From Plecoglossus altivelis (lineage: Eukaryota; Chordata; Actinopteri; Osmeriformes; Plecoglossidae): DNA of 64,000 bases. A model generated the notes under the pieces. It did not search any database, was not told the origin of the DNA, and saw only the letters and a program-made list of their open reading frames with translations. Of the stretch, positions 23,257-34,100 are shown one piece after another. Every line of letters begins with the position of its first letter. The stretch's first letter is position 1. The DNA lies in assembly GCA_036571765.1 (NCBI GenBank), contig BROE01000025.1, positions 2,736,855-2,800,854 on the forward strand, written 5' to 3'. A program made the position numbers and the translations under genes.

Positions 23257-26082
23257 GTCAATGCAGAAAGACTGGAGAAACCAAAACCTGACTAATCTAT
23301 TTGAACTATTTTCCTTAACAACTGTTACTAATGTACTTGTTGTTGTACTCACCAGTGTCCCCAAATTCTCCAAAGATGTTGATGAAGACGTCGGCATCTG
23401 TTCCGCTGCCTTTAACGTCCGCCGTAAACACGCTCACAATGTATTTATTATCTGGGATGACAGAACAGGAGGATTCAACTCTGAACCGAGGGTGTTGAGC
23501 TGCGAACACAGCTGACACAGCACGCAAGCATGCAGGGACACAGACGAGGTTTTTGAAACGTCAAGCTCGCTGTTCACGATCCAGACGAGCAGGGAAGCAG
23601 TGACAAAGCTGGACGTTTGGGAGAGTGTCGACGTGGGGACGTACATTTGGGCATGTCCATGGGGTCCAGACTCCCCAGGATGTCCCGCACAAACAGGTGG
23701 TCTCCCTCCAGCTTGCTCAGCCAGTTGTTGCAGGCAAAGTAAAACCTGAGGTGGGGCCTGGTCATGTCTGTGACCACCACCCTGTCCAGGAACCAGCTGG
23801 CATTCAGACCCGTGTTGTCGTGTTCTATCCTGGAGGGGAGGAGCAGGGGAGGATGGAAGAGCAGAGGGGAAGGAGGATATGACAGGAAAGGAAGGGGGAG
23901 GAGTTACAGAGTATGCCGACTCTACTGTACTTTCGGAGTTGTTTGCGAGGCGACCACGGAGGAGATACCTGATTTTCTTCAGCGGACCCACGTTGTGAGT
24001 TTTGATTCGGAACACATCCGTCTTGTTCTTCTCAAAAGCCGTGCGGTTCCTGCAAACAGCCGTGAAAGGCGGAAGAGAGGAGATGCGGTTGATGTTTAGG
24101 GGGCACATCGCCAGATCGAGGTCTTAAAATCAGCAAAGGATCATCAACAGGGACCAAGCTAGCTAAGGACCAGTTTCACAGACTAGAGACGTTATGAGGG
24201 CTGGGTTAGGACTATGGAGGGGAATTCTCCTTCTTACAGAACAAACTGAGGAGCACGTGGGAAGTCACAAATCGCCGCCTCTTCACCCTCTTAATCACAT
24301 TTAAACGAGGAAAACCACGACCTACCTCTTCTCTGTGCTGTTCCACAAGAGCAAACAAGAAAGCAGAGATCACGTGTTAAAGTCCAGTCGGCAAGAAACC
24401 GTCGCAAACACAATGACATCTACAGGTTTAAGCTGTCCATGGTCTGACACCATGGACGTCTTCACGTCTCAATGATACCAAACGTGGATGAATGGACGAG
24501 ACTGGTGCGTCTGGTTTACAGGACAGTCCATTAGGGTGACTCACTTGCTGGCCAAGTGCACCTTCGGAGTGATGCCGTATTCCCCGAACAGAGTGACGAA
24601 GACGTTGGCATCGGTGCCAGCCCCTCTCTCATCCCCAGTGATGGTCACTACCTCATAAACTGGGGATCGAGGGGAGAGGGAGAGAGAGAGAGAGACAGAC
24701 AGACAGAGATAGAGAGAAAGAGAGAGAGAGAGAGGGGGGGGGAAGAGATAAATTGGGGGGAAAACTGAGTACATTCTGTTCTGCCAGAGGTATAACAGTG
24801 TGGATGTGTTGTGTGACTGACTGTGTCTGCATATCCAGCTGTGTGTGCTTCTGTTATGGTTGGGGATAATTTTAGCCAGTCATTCCATGTCAGCTAACAT
24901 CCTCTCAGCCAGCTAGTGAACAAATGACATTGAAAAAGGACCTCTGCAACCAGGTGCCAGGTGAACGTCTTCATCAACATGTGAAACACCAAGTTGTGAA
25001 TGTTGCCGACAGGTGTCACGTAACCGTTCGACTGAGATGAGATCATGCGTGTAGATACCTCCGGGTTAGGGTTACCGTGACAATTACCTCCAACAATGCA
25101 ACCATTTCAGCAGGAACCAGCCAGCTGTGTGGGGCTGCCTCTCCACTCAAATGCACTCAGCCAGAATGGGTTTACAGAGCATTAAAGATTAGAAGCATTG
25201 AAAGGTTAAGCACTTAAATCTTTTCTATGTGGATAAAGTTTCATCGGTGGTTTATAGGAGTGCTCAGACCAGCCTCACTTATCTAATAAGATACGTTTCT
25301 GCTAATAAGTCATTGTGAGAATGGTAGGAGTCATTTTTTTTAATTACGTCTTTTTTAGCTGTACCGAGGAAAACATTTGTGGCTGGTTGGAGTTGAAAGA
25401 AGATGAAAAGATACGTACCTTTTTTCTTGTGGTACTCATCCTCGTAGTTCTCGACAGCTTCTGGCTCGTAGTTCCTGAGTTCGCTCTCATAAATCTCCAC
25501 GTAGTTCTCCACCTTCTTCTTTTTGCCTTTCCCCTTTTTGCCGTCTTCCTCGCTGTCGTCCTTCACCGACGCCTTCTTCTTTTTCTCCTTCTTCTTCTTC
25601 TTCTCATCCTCCTCTTCATCCCCAGGCGGCGAATCCCCCTCTTTATCCTTCTTGGACTTCTTGTCCTTGGAGCCCATGTCGGGGTCCCGTGAGTCGTCCG
25701 CGGAGGGTTTTTTCGTCTTCTTGGTTTCCTTTCTGGTGGTCTTCACCACGTCAGGGAGACCCTCAGCTCTCTTCCTGCTCCTGGAGCCTGCGCCGTTTCC
25801 ACCTTCATCGTCTGAACACTGGGATTCGCCACTCGTCTCTCCATCCTTCCTCTCCTCCTCGGGCTTGGTGCGTTTCTTTTTGACCCTCCGGCCGTTCTCC
25901 CCCTCCCTCTCGCTCGTCCTCGCGTCAGGCTCGGAGGAGTCGCGGCTGAGCTCCTCGGCTGAGACCCTGGATTTCGTCGTCCTCCTCCTCCTCGTCCCTT
26001 TGCTCTCTGCCTCTTCATCTTCCGGGTCCTCGTCTTCCCTCCCTTTGATTCCCTCCTTCGTTTTTTTCTTTTTCGAGGACAT
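9107..26082 (-). CDS. loxhd1: Lipoxygenase homology domain protein 1, PLAT-repeat hair-cell protein
   Basis: Forty-two exons in transcript order: 26082-25419, 24659-24545, 24049-23969, 23829-23645, 23451-23353, 23062-22914, 22044-21921, 21479-21370, 20965-20825, 20698-20563, 20301-20141, 20064-19978, 19747-19612, 19511-19357, 19132-18972, 18763-18687, 18600-18404, 18167-17975, 17833-17673, 17319-16998, 16721-16570, 16278-16145, 15989-15847, 15574-15470, 15247-15119, 14979-14815, 14677-14496, 14103-13987, 13682-13520, 13365-13211, 13002-12793, 12688-12562, 12363-12155, 12079-11894, 11682-11555, 11414-11297, 11140-10963, 10861-10676, 10516-10346, 10140-10002, 9854-9699, 9587-9107. They total 7188 nt (2395 aa) with every junction in phase. 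Sixteen PLAT modules follow one another, each with a GAGTDA-like loop, FERG-like segment, GHDN-like loop, WYLD and RWL-DEDDG landmarks; the fifteenth lacks GAGTDA. The human protein has about 2211 aa. The surplus is mainly a charged N-terminus of about 180 residues in exon 1. Known role: stereocilia protein needed for hair-cell function; human mutations cause DFNB77 deafness. A Lys/Glu tract in exon 20 matches a charged insert in human. The a/b paralogue is not resolved. Confidence 0.95.
10560..10602 (+). mobile_element. Fish LINE/SINE 3'-tail fragment
   Basis: The segment TTAGCAGATGCTTTCATCCA followed by GAGCAACATGCAG is very close to the 3' tail shared by many teleost SINEs and their partner LINEs. 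It sits in loxhd1 intron 38 and no body of the element is recognisable. Confidence 0.55.
11757..11860 (+). mobile_element. SINE-like fragment in loxhd1 intron 34
   Basis: It has the tail motif TTGGCTGATGCCTTTATCCA, then a degenerate B-box complement (GATTTGAACC), then CTTTGGATAAAACAAATGAA, which again resembles the fish SINE tail. It looks like nested or diverged SINE remnants. Confidence 0.45.
13833..13985 (-). repeat. About five copies of a 30-33 bp minisatellite touching a splice donor
   Basis: Units read GGAATGAGACACGGCCCCAG followed by TGGAGGAGGTT on the plus strand, with small variants. The array runs up to the donor dinucleotide (13985-13986) of the loxhd1 exon at 13987-14103, so the intron begins inside the repeat edge. 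Confidence 0.9.
14240..14451. mobile_element. hAT-like foldback MITE with 8-bp target duplication
   Basis: A 212-bp element in loxhd1 intron 27. Its ends are CAGGGGTGTCGAGCTCCGGT and the inverted match ACCGGAGTTCGACACCCCTG. The two halves pair over most of their length, including CCAGCACACCTGATT against AATCAGGTGTGCTGG. The same 8 bp, CTCTAAAG, lies on both sides (14232-14239 and 14452-14459), which is the hAT superfamily signature. It has no coding capacity. Confidence 0.9.
14710..14797 (-). mobile_element. tRNA-derived SINE head
   Basis: The minus strand reads TTAGCTTAATGGTTAGAGC (A box) and GAGGTTCAAATCCCTG (B box) about 30 bp apart. There is no intact acceptor stem, so this is a SINE fragment rather than a tRNA gene. 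It lies in loxhd1 intron 26. Confidence 0.6.
18185..18350 (+). mobile_element. SINE-like fragment in loxhd1 intron 17
   Basis: It holds a degraded fish SINE tail (TTTTATCCAAACAATGTACA) and a B-box-like ATAGGTTCAAATCCCTC. Two overlapping remnants or one rearranged copy are both possible. Confidence 0.45.
19158..19206. repeat. (GA)n-rich tract
   Basis: Purine-rich GAGA repeat in loxhd1 intron 14, just beyond the exon at 18972-19132. Confidence 0.85.
20708..20818. repeat. (CA)n/(TG)n pair in loxhd1 intron 9
   Basis: A CA-rich run and then a TG-rich run flank a short unique core. The two arms are complementary and fill the 126-bp intron between the exons at 20563-20698 and 20825-20965, so the intron RNA could fold on itself. 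Confidence 0.8.
23145..23256 (+). mobile_element. tRNA-derived SINE fragment with (ATT)n tail
   Basis: A-box-like TAAAGCTCAGTGGTTGAGC and B-box-like CTAGGTTCAAATCCCC lead into a (TTA)n run at about 23219-23256. A simple-repeat tail is typical of a SINE 3' end. It lies in loxhd1 intron 5. Confidence 0.6.
24662..24745. repeat. (GA)n/(CT)n tract at an acceptor
   Basis: Read on the minus strand this is the CT-rich pyrimidine tract of the acceptor for the loxhd1 exon at 24545-24659. Confidence 0.85.
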
Positions 26083-26915
26083 CTTTAATTTATTTACTTA
26101 CCTTGTAACCGTAACCGATTGGCCTGAGTTCCGGGAACCAGAAACTTGATTAAAGTGACCTGCGGTGCCTCCGCATTGACCCTCGGGTCAAGTCCAAGAC
26201 AGTTGGCCGCGGAGCCTGCTGGGTAGCAGGTCTGAGAGTGGCAGCAGGGTGGCTCTGAGGTGTCAGGGTTGCCCTACTCTGCTGTCGATCCTGGCCTGAG
26301 ACAGCCAGGCTACACTCACTGTGACCTCATTAAATATTACTACCACATCTTGCTGTCACACAGCAAGAGCAAGACAGGCGTAAATGAAACCTAGCCAGAA
26401 TGTTCTAGATCTACGCTACAGGGAAACTGCCGGTGGGGTGTTTGGTGCCTTTAAACATAATACATGAGTTTAGTCTCAAAACACTGACAGCTTTCTAGGA
26501 AAGATACCATTTAAACTTCTTTATATACATGTATTTATATATTACTTGAAAGGTTAGAACATAGTACCATATAGCATTTTAAATCATCAGAAGTGGGGTT
26601 CACAAAGTCATATCCTGAAAAATAAACTACATTATAAAATACATTCAAATACATTAAGAAATGTATATGATAACAAAAACTGCTAAACTGTCTTCACCTG
26701 CCTGTGTTCATACAATAGTTTTATAAAAAATAAATACAGTTAAAATGAATTTCAACGTATCGCACGTATTTGTTTTAATAGCTGGAACTAAGGTTTCAGC
26801 GCGCCCTTGTTTGTTTATGACACATGATGGTGTAACACCCGAACAACTACGGAACGCATTTACAGTAACTCCGTAACCGGTATCCGGTCTCTATCGTGTC
26901 AGCTTCACTGAGAAA
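26083..26915. promoter_or_regulatory. Shared loxhd1/rpl37 intergenic region
   Basis: An 833-bp gap separates the loxhd1 start codon (minus strand) from the rpl37 start codon (plus strand). The middle, about 26500-26770, is AT-rich. The rpl37-proximal part is more GC-balanced and holds CCGGTATCCGGTCTCTATCG, in which CTCT at 26889-26892 could be the 5'TOP start typical of ribosomal protein mRNAs. No TATA box is obvious. The 5' UTR boundaries of both genes are unknown. Confidence 0.45.
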
Positions 26916-28333
26916 ATGGTAAGAGCGGATAGATGTGTACCCCAAACAATCCTAATTCATCAGTTTTGCCAATCACTGTCCGTCACCCACCACTGTACTG
27001 TTGAGAACTCTTAGGCTTCATTCTATCACAAACACCAAGCATTTTTTGTCGATGATTTGTGAATCTAGGAAAATTTTGTAGAATCTCCGAAAACTTAAGT
27101 CATTGTAGCGCTCTACATAACTGACAGTGAACTGCCCGACTTCATTCAAACACCTGTTGTGAGTTTGTGTCAAAACCTACAAACTTATCATAAAGGGAAC
27201 TTGTTGCATTTGCCCTCTAAATGAATCGTTTTTTAATTATAGTCGCCTAAGCAAAAATGTCAGTAGCCTAGTCAGTGGCTACACTCCTAAATTCTGCTAT
27301 TTGGTATCTTGGACAGCAACGGAGACGCGTGTTGTTTACGTCTAGGTCGCAATATTTAAGAACCACATGACTTATGTCAAAGTTTTAAACGACATCTCTC
27401 CTACAGACGAAGGGAACATCGTCTTTCGGTAAACGTCGTAACAAGACACACGCCTTATGCCGCCGATGCGGCTCCAAGGCTTACCATCTGCAGAAGTCAG
27501 AGTGTGGGAAATGCGGTTACCCCGCCAAGCGCAAGAGGAGCTGTAAGTCTCAACTTAGCCTTTAACAAACCTCAACCTGCATTCGTACCTGTCTCAGAAA
27601 CATGCTTTATCCTACCCAAACTCACATCGTCACACCAAATACTGACGTCCAAACCTAGTTCATTTTTTTAATTTGCAGCCTACCATCGACATTTTACCAT
27701 TGCTTAAACATGTCAGCATTGTTTTATCTCCAATCCCCTTTTTCTCCAACTCCTTCCTCCAACTCCTTCCTCCAACTCCTTCCTCCAACTCCTTCCTCCA
27801 ACTCCTTCCTCCAACTCCTTCCTCCAACTCCTTCCTCCAGCCCTCTGGTTCTAACATGCCCACCTCCCTCTCCCACAGATAACTGGAGTGCCAAGGCCAA
27901 GAGACGCAACACCACTGGTACTGGGCGTCTCCGACACCTGAGGGTGGTGTACCGCAGGTTCAGGTGAGTCCCCTCCCTCCGCACTCAGGGGCGGGGCCTG
28001 CTGGGTCTGCGGATGCTCATCTCGAATGTATCCAAGGGGCTGTTGGTGGTGTCTGTGCAGTGTCAGCTAGTAGGTGACATCATGGGAGGGGGGGAGGAAG
28101 GGGGGGGGGTTGTGTTTAGCTCATTTCACCCTCAGTTTGACCTGTTCTGCTACAGCTTAGAGCTTTTTGACTGTTTCTGTTTCTGGGAAGACGCCTGTCA
28201 TTCCAACAACACAAATAATAATGCAACTAATCGTGTTGTTTCTTGTCTCCCATGGTCCTTCAGGAACGGCTTCCGCGAGGGAACCGCTCCCAAGCCCAAG
28301 AGAGCCGCCGTGGCTGCATCCAGCTCCTCTTAG
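26916..28333 (+). CDS. rpl37: 60S ribosomal protein L37 (eL37)
   Basis: Four exons: 26916-26918 (the ATG alone), 27407-27542, 27879-27963 and 28264-28333, giving 97 aa. That is the standard vertebrate length. The protein begins MTKGTSSFGKRRNKTH and ends AAVAASSSS. The zinc-binding cysteines are C19, C22, C34 and C37 (CRRC and CGKC). A first exon coding only for Met is the arrangement I expect for vertebrate RPL37. AATAAA lies at 28368-28373, 35 bp past the stop. It is a structural protein of the large cytosolic ribosomal subunit, contacting rRNA near the exit tunnel. No paralogue or pseudogene features are seen: it is intron-containing and intact. Confidence 0.97.
27045..27135 (+). ncRNA. Candidate box C/D snoRNA in rpl37 intron 1
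   Basis: Within the 488-bp intron 1, a segment starts with a C-box-like GTCGATGATTTG and ends with ACTGACAG (D box CTGA), about 70 nt apart. A possible internal box lies at CTCCGAAAAC. Human RPL37 is known to host SNORD72, which is why I looked. The C box is imperfect and I see no convincing terminal stem, so this is a weak call. Confidence 0.3.
27743..27839 (+). repeat. 13-bp pyrimidine minisatellite in rpl37 intron 2
   Basis: About 7.5 copies of TCCAACTCCTTCC, ending about 40 bp before the acceptor of the exon at 27879. The array forms an unusually long pyrimidine-rich tract upstream of that acceptor. Confidence 0.95.
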
Positions 28334-28367
28334 ACCCTCATCCATCCCCCCATCCATCCCCGTCTGA

Positions 28368-28373
28368 AATAAA
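28368..28373 (+). terminator. rpl37 poly(A) signal
   Basis: Canonical AATAAA 35 bp after the stop codon, giving the short 3' UTR usual for ribosomal protein genes. Confidence 0.85.
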
Positions 28374-28429
28374 GACACGGTCAACACCTCTGCCTCCTGG
28401 TCCTTTCCTGCTGTCAACACTGCATGACT

Positions 28430-28615
28430 CTAGAGCAGAGAGACTCAAGCTTTCTCAGCCCTGTTCCTGGGGAACCTTTGCGCTGCATGTTGTGTTCTAT
28501 ATGTCTCCCTGCTCCAACACACCTGATTCAAATGATCTTGGAGCCTGATAACGACCATTCATTTGAATCAGGTGTGTTGGAGCAGGAAAACATGACATAC
28601 AGGCCAGTTGGCACT
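28430..28615. mobile_element. hAT-like palindromic MITE
   Basis: Inner arms read CTGCTCCAACACACCTGATT and, inverted, AATCAGGTGTGTTGGAGCAG. This is the same core as the elements at 14240, 45579, 47222 and 51215. The outer ends are degraded and I see no clear target duplication. Confidence 0.7.
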
Positions 28616-31600
28616 GCTTTTCTGCATCTTTTATGATCGAGGTTTCTTCACGGCCTGTAGGGGGAGACATTTCGTTACACCCTGGTTATTTACCATTTGA
28701 TTACACGGAAGGCGAGTTCGGGCCAAATAATGAAGTCCCCAGTTCTGGGAGTAGTTCGACTTGCGAAGGCTGGTTAGCCAATGAGAAGTGAGATTGACAG
28801 CAGAAGTTATCGCAAGCGAGTTATCATCCCTGAAGAGTTGCTTCCTGTCCATGAGCTGGCTGTCCCCAGCTTCCTCACATCTGAGAAGACGAGGGGAGAC
28901 GAAGAGGAAGTGTTTATCTACAGTACACCAGCCACTATAGGCCTGTCATCTTGGACTCAAACGCCCCCTGTTCTCTGTGGTAGTGATGTGAACTAACCCA
29001 GTAGCATGAAATGGTTTACATAAACGCCAATGTTTTGGGTCTTTGGCTGGTTTCAGTTAAGCCAACAAGATTGGCATAAACTTTTAGAGTTGACAATGTG
29101 ATTTTGTTTCTGAGTACGTACATTCTCGACATGGCAATATATGAAACCTTTCGTATGTCAGCAGAATAAACTTAAAAAATGTAGACAAACTCCCAATCAA
29201 GCAGGTGTAATGAAGCTAAGATCTCGTCCCAGCTGGTGTAGCTTGGAACTGTCCTTACGTGATGTTGCTGGCTGGTTACTAAGATCATGAACCAGATGAC
29301 CAGATGGCCTGTTCCTTTAAGGATTTGGCTTGCTCACATTCCTCTTAAAAGATCAATGAGGAGAAAAGAAACATTATATTGGAAGTAAATACGACTTTGA
29401 GATCGATGTTGGTGACTGAAACGTTGTGCGTGAGAGGTGGGATAAGTTGCAGCGAGATGCTTTCCAGGCATCACAAACAATTTATTTTCCATTCAAATCC
29501 AGGAGTTTTTATTCAAACAAACCTTGTCCTGGTCCTGACAGTGAAGACGCAGTGTAAGACTCTGCAAATAAACATGGTGGTGTACTCCCACAGCCAGGAA
29601 GCAGGATGTAGAATAGGAAGTGCCGAGGCGATTGGCTGACCTAGCAGGAAGTGTGTGGAACAGAGCTGTGGTCAGGCTGAGCTGTGAGGACAAGGCCCAG
29701 AGTTGGGGACAAGGACCTTAAGAAGGCCTGGTATTGTAGCAGTTGAAGAGCAGATGTTGGAGAACAATTAGTTACGTAACTGAGTCTCTGGTTAGGCAGT
29801 TTCGGACCCGTTTTTTTTAAAAACTTTTATATCTGAATGAGACTGACCTTCAGTAAAAAAAACACAAGATAAATCAAACGTTCTGCCAAAACTTGATTAA
29901 TGCATCTGTTAAACGAGCAAGATAAGGACAGGGTGATGAATTGGTGCCCTAATTATATTCCCTTTAAAGGAGTCATGCGTTTCGTTTTCTGCCGTTCCTG
30001 ATCCTGAAGAGGAAGAGTTTCTTTAACCTGATACGCCGTTCAAAGTTGGCACTTCAACATCCATGAAGCTCAAAAGGTAGCCCTTTTTTTTTACCAGTCG
30101 CTTTTGTAGCAAAAGGTTAAACACACATTCCGGTATCCCTTTCAAATAGGTACATTTCAGAAAGGCCGGTCTTTCGCTTTATTCTGATCCTCAGTCGCTA
30201 ATGGAGCAGGATATGGCAGGAAGGACAGGAAGTTAGTTGCTCTGTGATCTCATGCTGCATGGTGTTCAAAGGTTTTGTGGTGGGGGTTTTTTTTCGTAGC
30301 TAGGAGGCTTATATCCAGAGACATCAGTCCTGGTCATTCACGTCAAGCCTGAACGTGCTCCCAGGATCAGAGTCCACCTCTGAGGATTCTCCGTTGAGAT
30401 GATCCAACCCAAACCTCTGACCGTACGGCTTCAAAGGTCAGACATCTTAACTGATTTACCGTGCGGAAGGAGGTTGGTCTGATAAGAACAATCCATCGTG
30501 TTCTAGAACAATCTGAAAACGGGGGTTGTGCTGGCCTAGGATGCCGTGAGTGAGACGTCCGGCTTCGACACAATGGTGTCGTTCAGTCCTCAGAAATCAT
30601 TGCGAGCAGTAAAAAACAGCCAGGATTCGACCGCGTCTTTTTTGAGACTTTTATGGCCAGGATGATTTAAGAGTGGAGGGAATGAAGAGTTTATGAGACG
30701 CGGACGTGAAGAGTGGCTAAAGGAAGTGTAGTTCTCAAATAAAGCAAGGTGTGTTAAAAGTACCGTGTCAAAGTAAAACAAACAATAACAAAATCCGCAA
30801 CAACGTAGTAGCATGTTAAGAAAGCATCCCTATTGGCTGTCCCTATACCCCTCCTGGCTCTGTCTTAGCAAGGCCTCAGGGAGCCGGGCCCTTCCGTCGA
30901 ATCCCAGCTTTCTAACCCTAGGAAGAGAAGCTGACATGGGGCTCTGTGAAGATCCTCCTCTTTCCCAGAAACTCTCTCTGGCTCCAGTCTGATTGACTTC
31001 ACATCTGCATCCCCTCAGGTCATGACGTGTGCCGACGGCTCCCCTCCTCACAAGCACACTTAGGAAGTGATATCAGATATCCTGTGTGAGCGGCCCTGCT
31101 GGTTCCCTCTGCCCAGCCCCCTGTTAAAGCACTTACCCCACACTGATACACGCCACTAACAATTAGGACCACTGGCAGGCGCCGTGGAAACTGGTCTCCT
31201 TGGATGCAGCAGAAAACTGGGAATGACAATAACTCCCTGCATAGCAATGGTGGGGGATCTTGTCAATGACAGTACTTGATGCATAAGTGGTGAGGTTACT
31301 GTTGTCCGCCAGCCCCCCCCCCCTCCTCCTTGTACCATCCACCAACCATGTAGCAATTCTGCGTCTGTTAGTGGGTACATGGGGGACCCTCATCGCGTAA
31401 ACATGTCTGCAGAGTCTATTGTTGATGTCGACTCCAGATGCCATGTGACGCCATGGATTTCCCACACAGTCATCTCCTTAACCACAAGCTGAGTCGACAG
31501 ACTCACTCAAGGATGGGTGAGAGTATGTTGCTGTTCTCATAGATAACCCTCCCACCCCCTCCCACTTAAAGATGTAGCACATCTAACCTTAAGGTTACAC

Positions 31601-32436
31601 GAACTATTAGCAAAGCGTTGGCCAAAACATATACCACGTATTTGTCTGCAGCTTGCTTATCAGTGTTGTGATGTAAGTAGTAGGAGTTTGTGTTAGAGTG
31701 GGCCATGAGGCTTTGATGTTTGTTTCTGTCAAGGTCATGTGGCACCTCCACTAAACCTTCTCTCTGAATCGGCTGCTCCGGAACACTTCAGAATGTTCCC
31801 ACGACTTCCATTCGCCAAAAGACCCTCTGACCTCAATCCCTCACTCAACTCACCTGATTGGACGAAAGCCATAAAAAAAAAACGTCATCATGCCCAAAAC
31901 AAATAATCCATATTTTGCTGGGCGAGCTCAATGACATATTGTATGATCTTGTACAGTACACACAGAGCCCCGTGTACTCTCCAGAGGCATGCTCACCAAA
32001 TAACAAAAACACACAGCTTTAGAATGTAGAAAGCAGTTTATTGTCAGTCAAATGTGACAGAGGATGTTTGGCGCTGGAGGAATTCCGCTTTGGTCTCGTA
32101 GCACATGTTTAGGTTCACATGCGAAAATCAGCCCTTTGATTCCTATCTAACAAGCACGATTGCCGCAGTAATGCTGTGCTTATAGGGTCTGTTTGCAGGT
32201 AAGGTCTGTGTAGAGCGGTGACGTGCTGGTTGCTCACATAACAAATCACGACATGCCGCACAGCAATTATTTGCAAGATGTAAATAGTTCCAGACCATTA
32301 TTAGCGAGGGCCCTATTTGAGAAGTTACTTGTACGTAACTTGAGCTTTAAACTGAACTGGATCCCGGCCTCCCTGGACAAGCTCAGAGGAAAACTGTTCT
32401 GATGTGTCCTGCAATAGATCATCAATCATAAAGAGG

Positions 32437-32447
32437 TTGTGTGCGTG

Positions 32448-32494
<47 letters not shown>
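32437..32494. repeat. (TG)n microsatellite
   Basis: TG run with a few GC interruptions in the rpl37-ptger4 intergenic region. Confidence 0.95.
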
Positions 32495-32495
<1 letters not shown>

Positions 32496-33934
32496 GGGCT
32501 CCCAAACAGCTACGTAAAGTAACCTATCATGAAAAACCTAGAAAAAAACGTTTGTTTTTCAGACTTATGTAATAGTACGGAGACCGTCTCTCCAAACCCA
32601 CCGAGTGAGTACCGGAGTTGGCTTGCGTGAGCGTCAGCTGCTGGGAAGCGCTTCTCTTTTCCAGTAAGTTAGTTACAAGACAGTCTGTCGCACCTTTTTC
32701 TTAACTAAAAGGTTTAATCGCCGCTCGGCTTCCAACCCGAAAATGAGACCTGATAATTCAACGAGCTGCAGCGCGGCTCTTAAATAACAATACGGTTTAC
32801 AAGGTAGGAGGCATGCTACTCTGAATGAAGAAGATAGGATTTGCCAGTTCTATTACAACCTTACAGTTTGTCACGAGCTTCTTAGTGTAAACATTTAGGC
32901 CTACATGCCATTTCGTAATGTTTATAGCTTGATGATAGAGATAGTCTGTAAATTGCCCTCTAAGTTGCTTCCCTTTTTACTTGACTGACCTACATAAAGG
33001 AGATTCATTTATATATGTCTTCTCTTTTTGCGACGATATGCCCACACAGACCAGACAGTCAACACAGGCACACACTGTCGGGTCTCTCTCGCTACCATAC
33101 TATACTCAGCATTTTTTGTTGCTGAACTCAACAAACCATGACCGTGTTTGGACTCTTGCGGTTGACAAATGACGCAAGCAAAGGTGTTTAACGACACTAA
33201 TGTCTGCATAATATCATTCTTGTCCAGAACAAGCACGACAGGGCAGTAGAGGTCCATTCTAATTTGTTGATAGTTAGCCTATTAATGTCTCTGGTTTCTC
33301 TCAAGCTCCCGAACTGTCCCATGACTCTTTATTTTTTAATCCGCAAAATCGGAAACAAGACCGAACATTTCCATATTTCGTTCGAATATCTGATTGGCAG
33401 GTTCCATGGGTCATCTTGAATGACTAGAACTTTCCTATTTGCTTAGGCTGGTATTACATAAAAATGAGGATCAAAGTTTTTAATTAGCAGCTGATTTCAT
33501 GGGAACTAGCTGCGTGTTGTGTTGTTTTTAAAACCCTTGAGTTCAGCCTGTATTCTGGGGGTCTGTGTATGTTTATGTGGAGATTAACCGAGTCATAAGG
33601 TTGTCTAATTCCTAGCCTGGAGGTTCCTGGACCGCCGGTCTCCGTCCAAACCCTGGTGGAGCCTCGACCATGTAGGCCACAATCCCCCCCCCCCCCAACC
33701 CACATGCTCTCCCCTCACCTGCTATCAGGAAGTGCCATCTTCATGAACGGATAACCTTCCGCAGGATGTTGTACTGCACGTGCCTGCCACGGATAATCCT
33801 GTGATGCTATCATCTCCTGTGGGTGCCTCGTCTGGGATCAAAGCGTCCTGGACTTAACGGATATGGGAAATGTAGTAATCTGCAGGTGACAGGACGAGGA
33901 GGGCTCCTGTTGTGTGTCAGGCTGCAGCCAACGT

Positions 33935-34100
33935 CAGGCTGGGGCGAGGAGGGAGGGTGGGTGGAGGAGCAGGGGGGAGAGGACCGGGGAGCAGAGGGGA
34001 GGAGAGGAGAGGGGTGGAAGAGAAGGGAGAGAATAAGAGAGGAGAGGTGAGGAGTGGAGAAGAGGAATTTATAGGAGAGGAGAGGATACAGATGGAGAAA
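33935..34100. repeat. Purine-rich (GGAGA)n-like tract
   Basis: G/A-rich imperfect repeats (GAGGAGAGGAGAGG) over about 160 bp. Intergenic, non-coding. Confidence 0.75.

Noticed and set aside
28781..28996. 71-residue open frame after rpl37 as a small gene
   Set aside because: There is no splice context, recognisable domain or poly(A) signal. It is within the length expected by chance.
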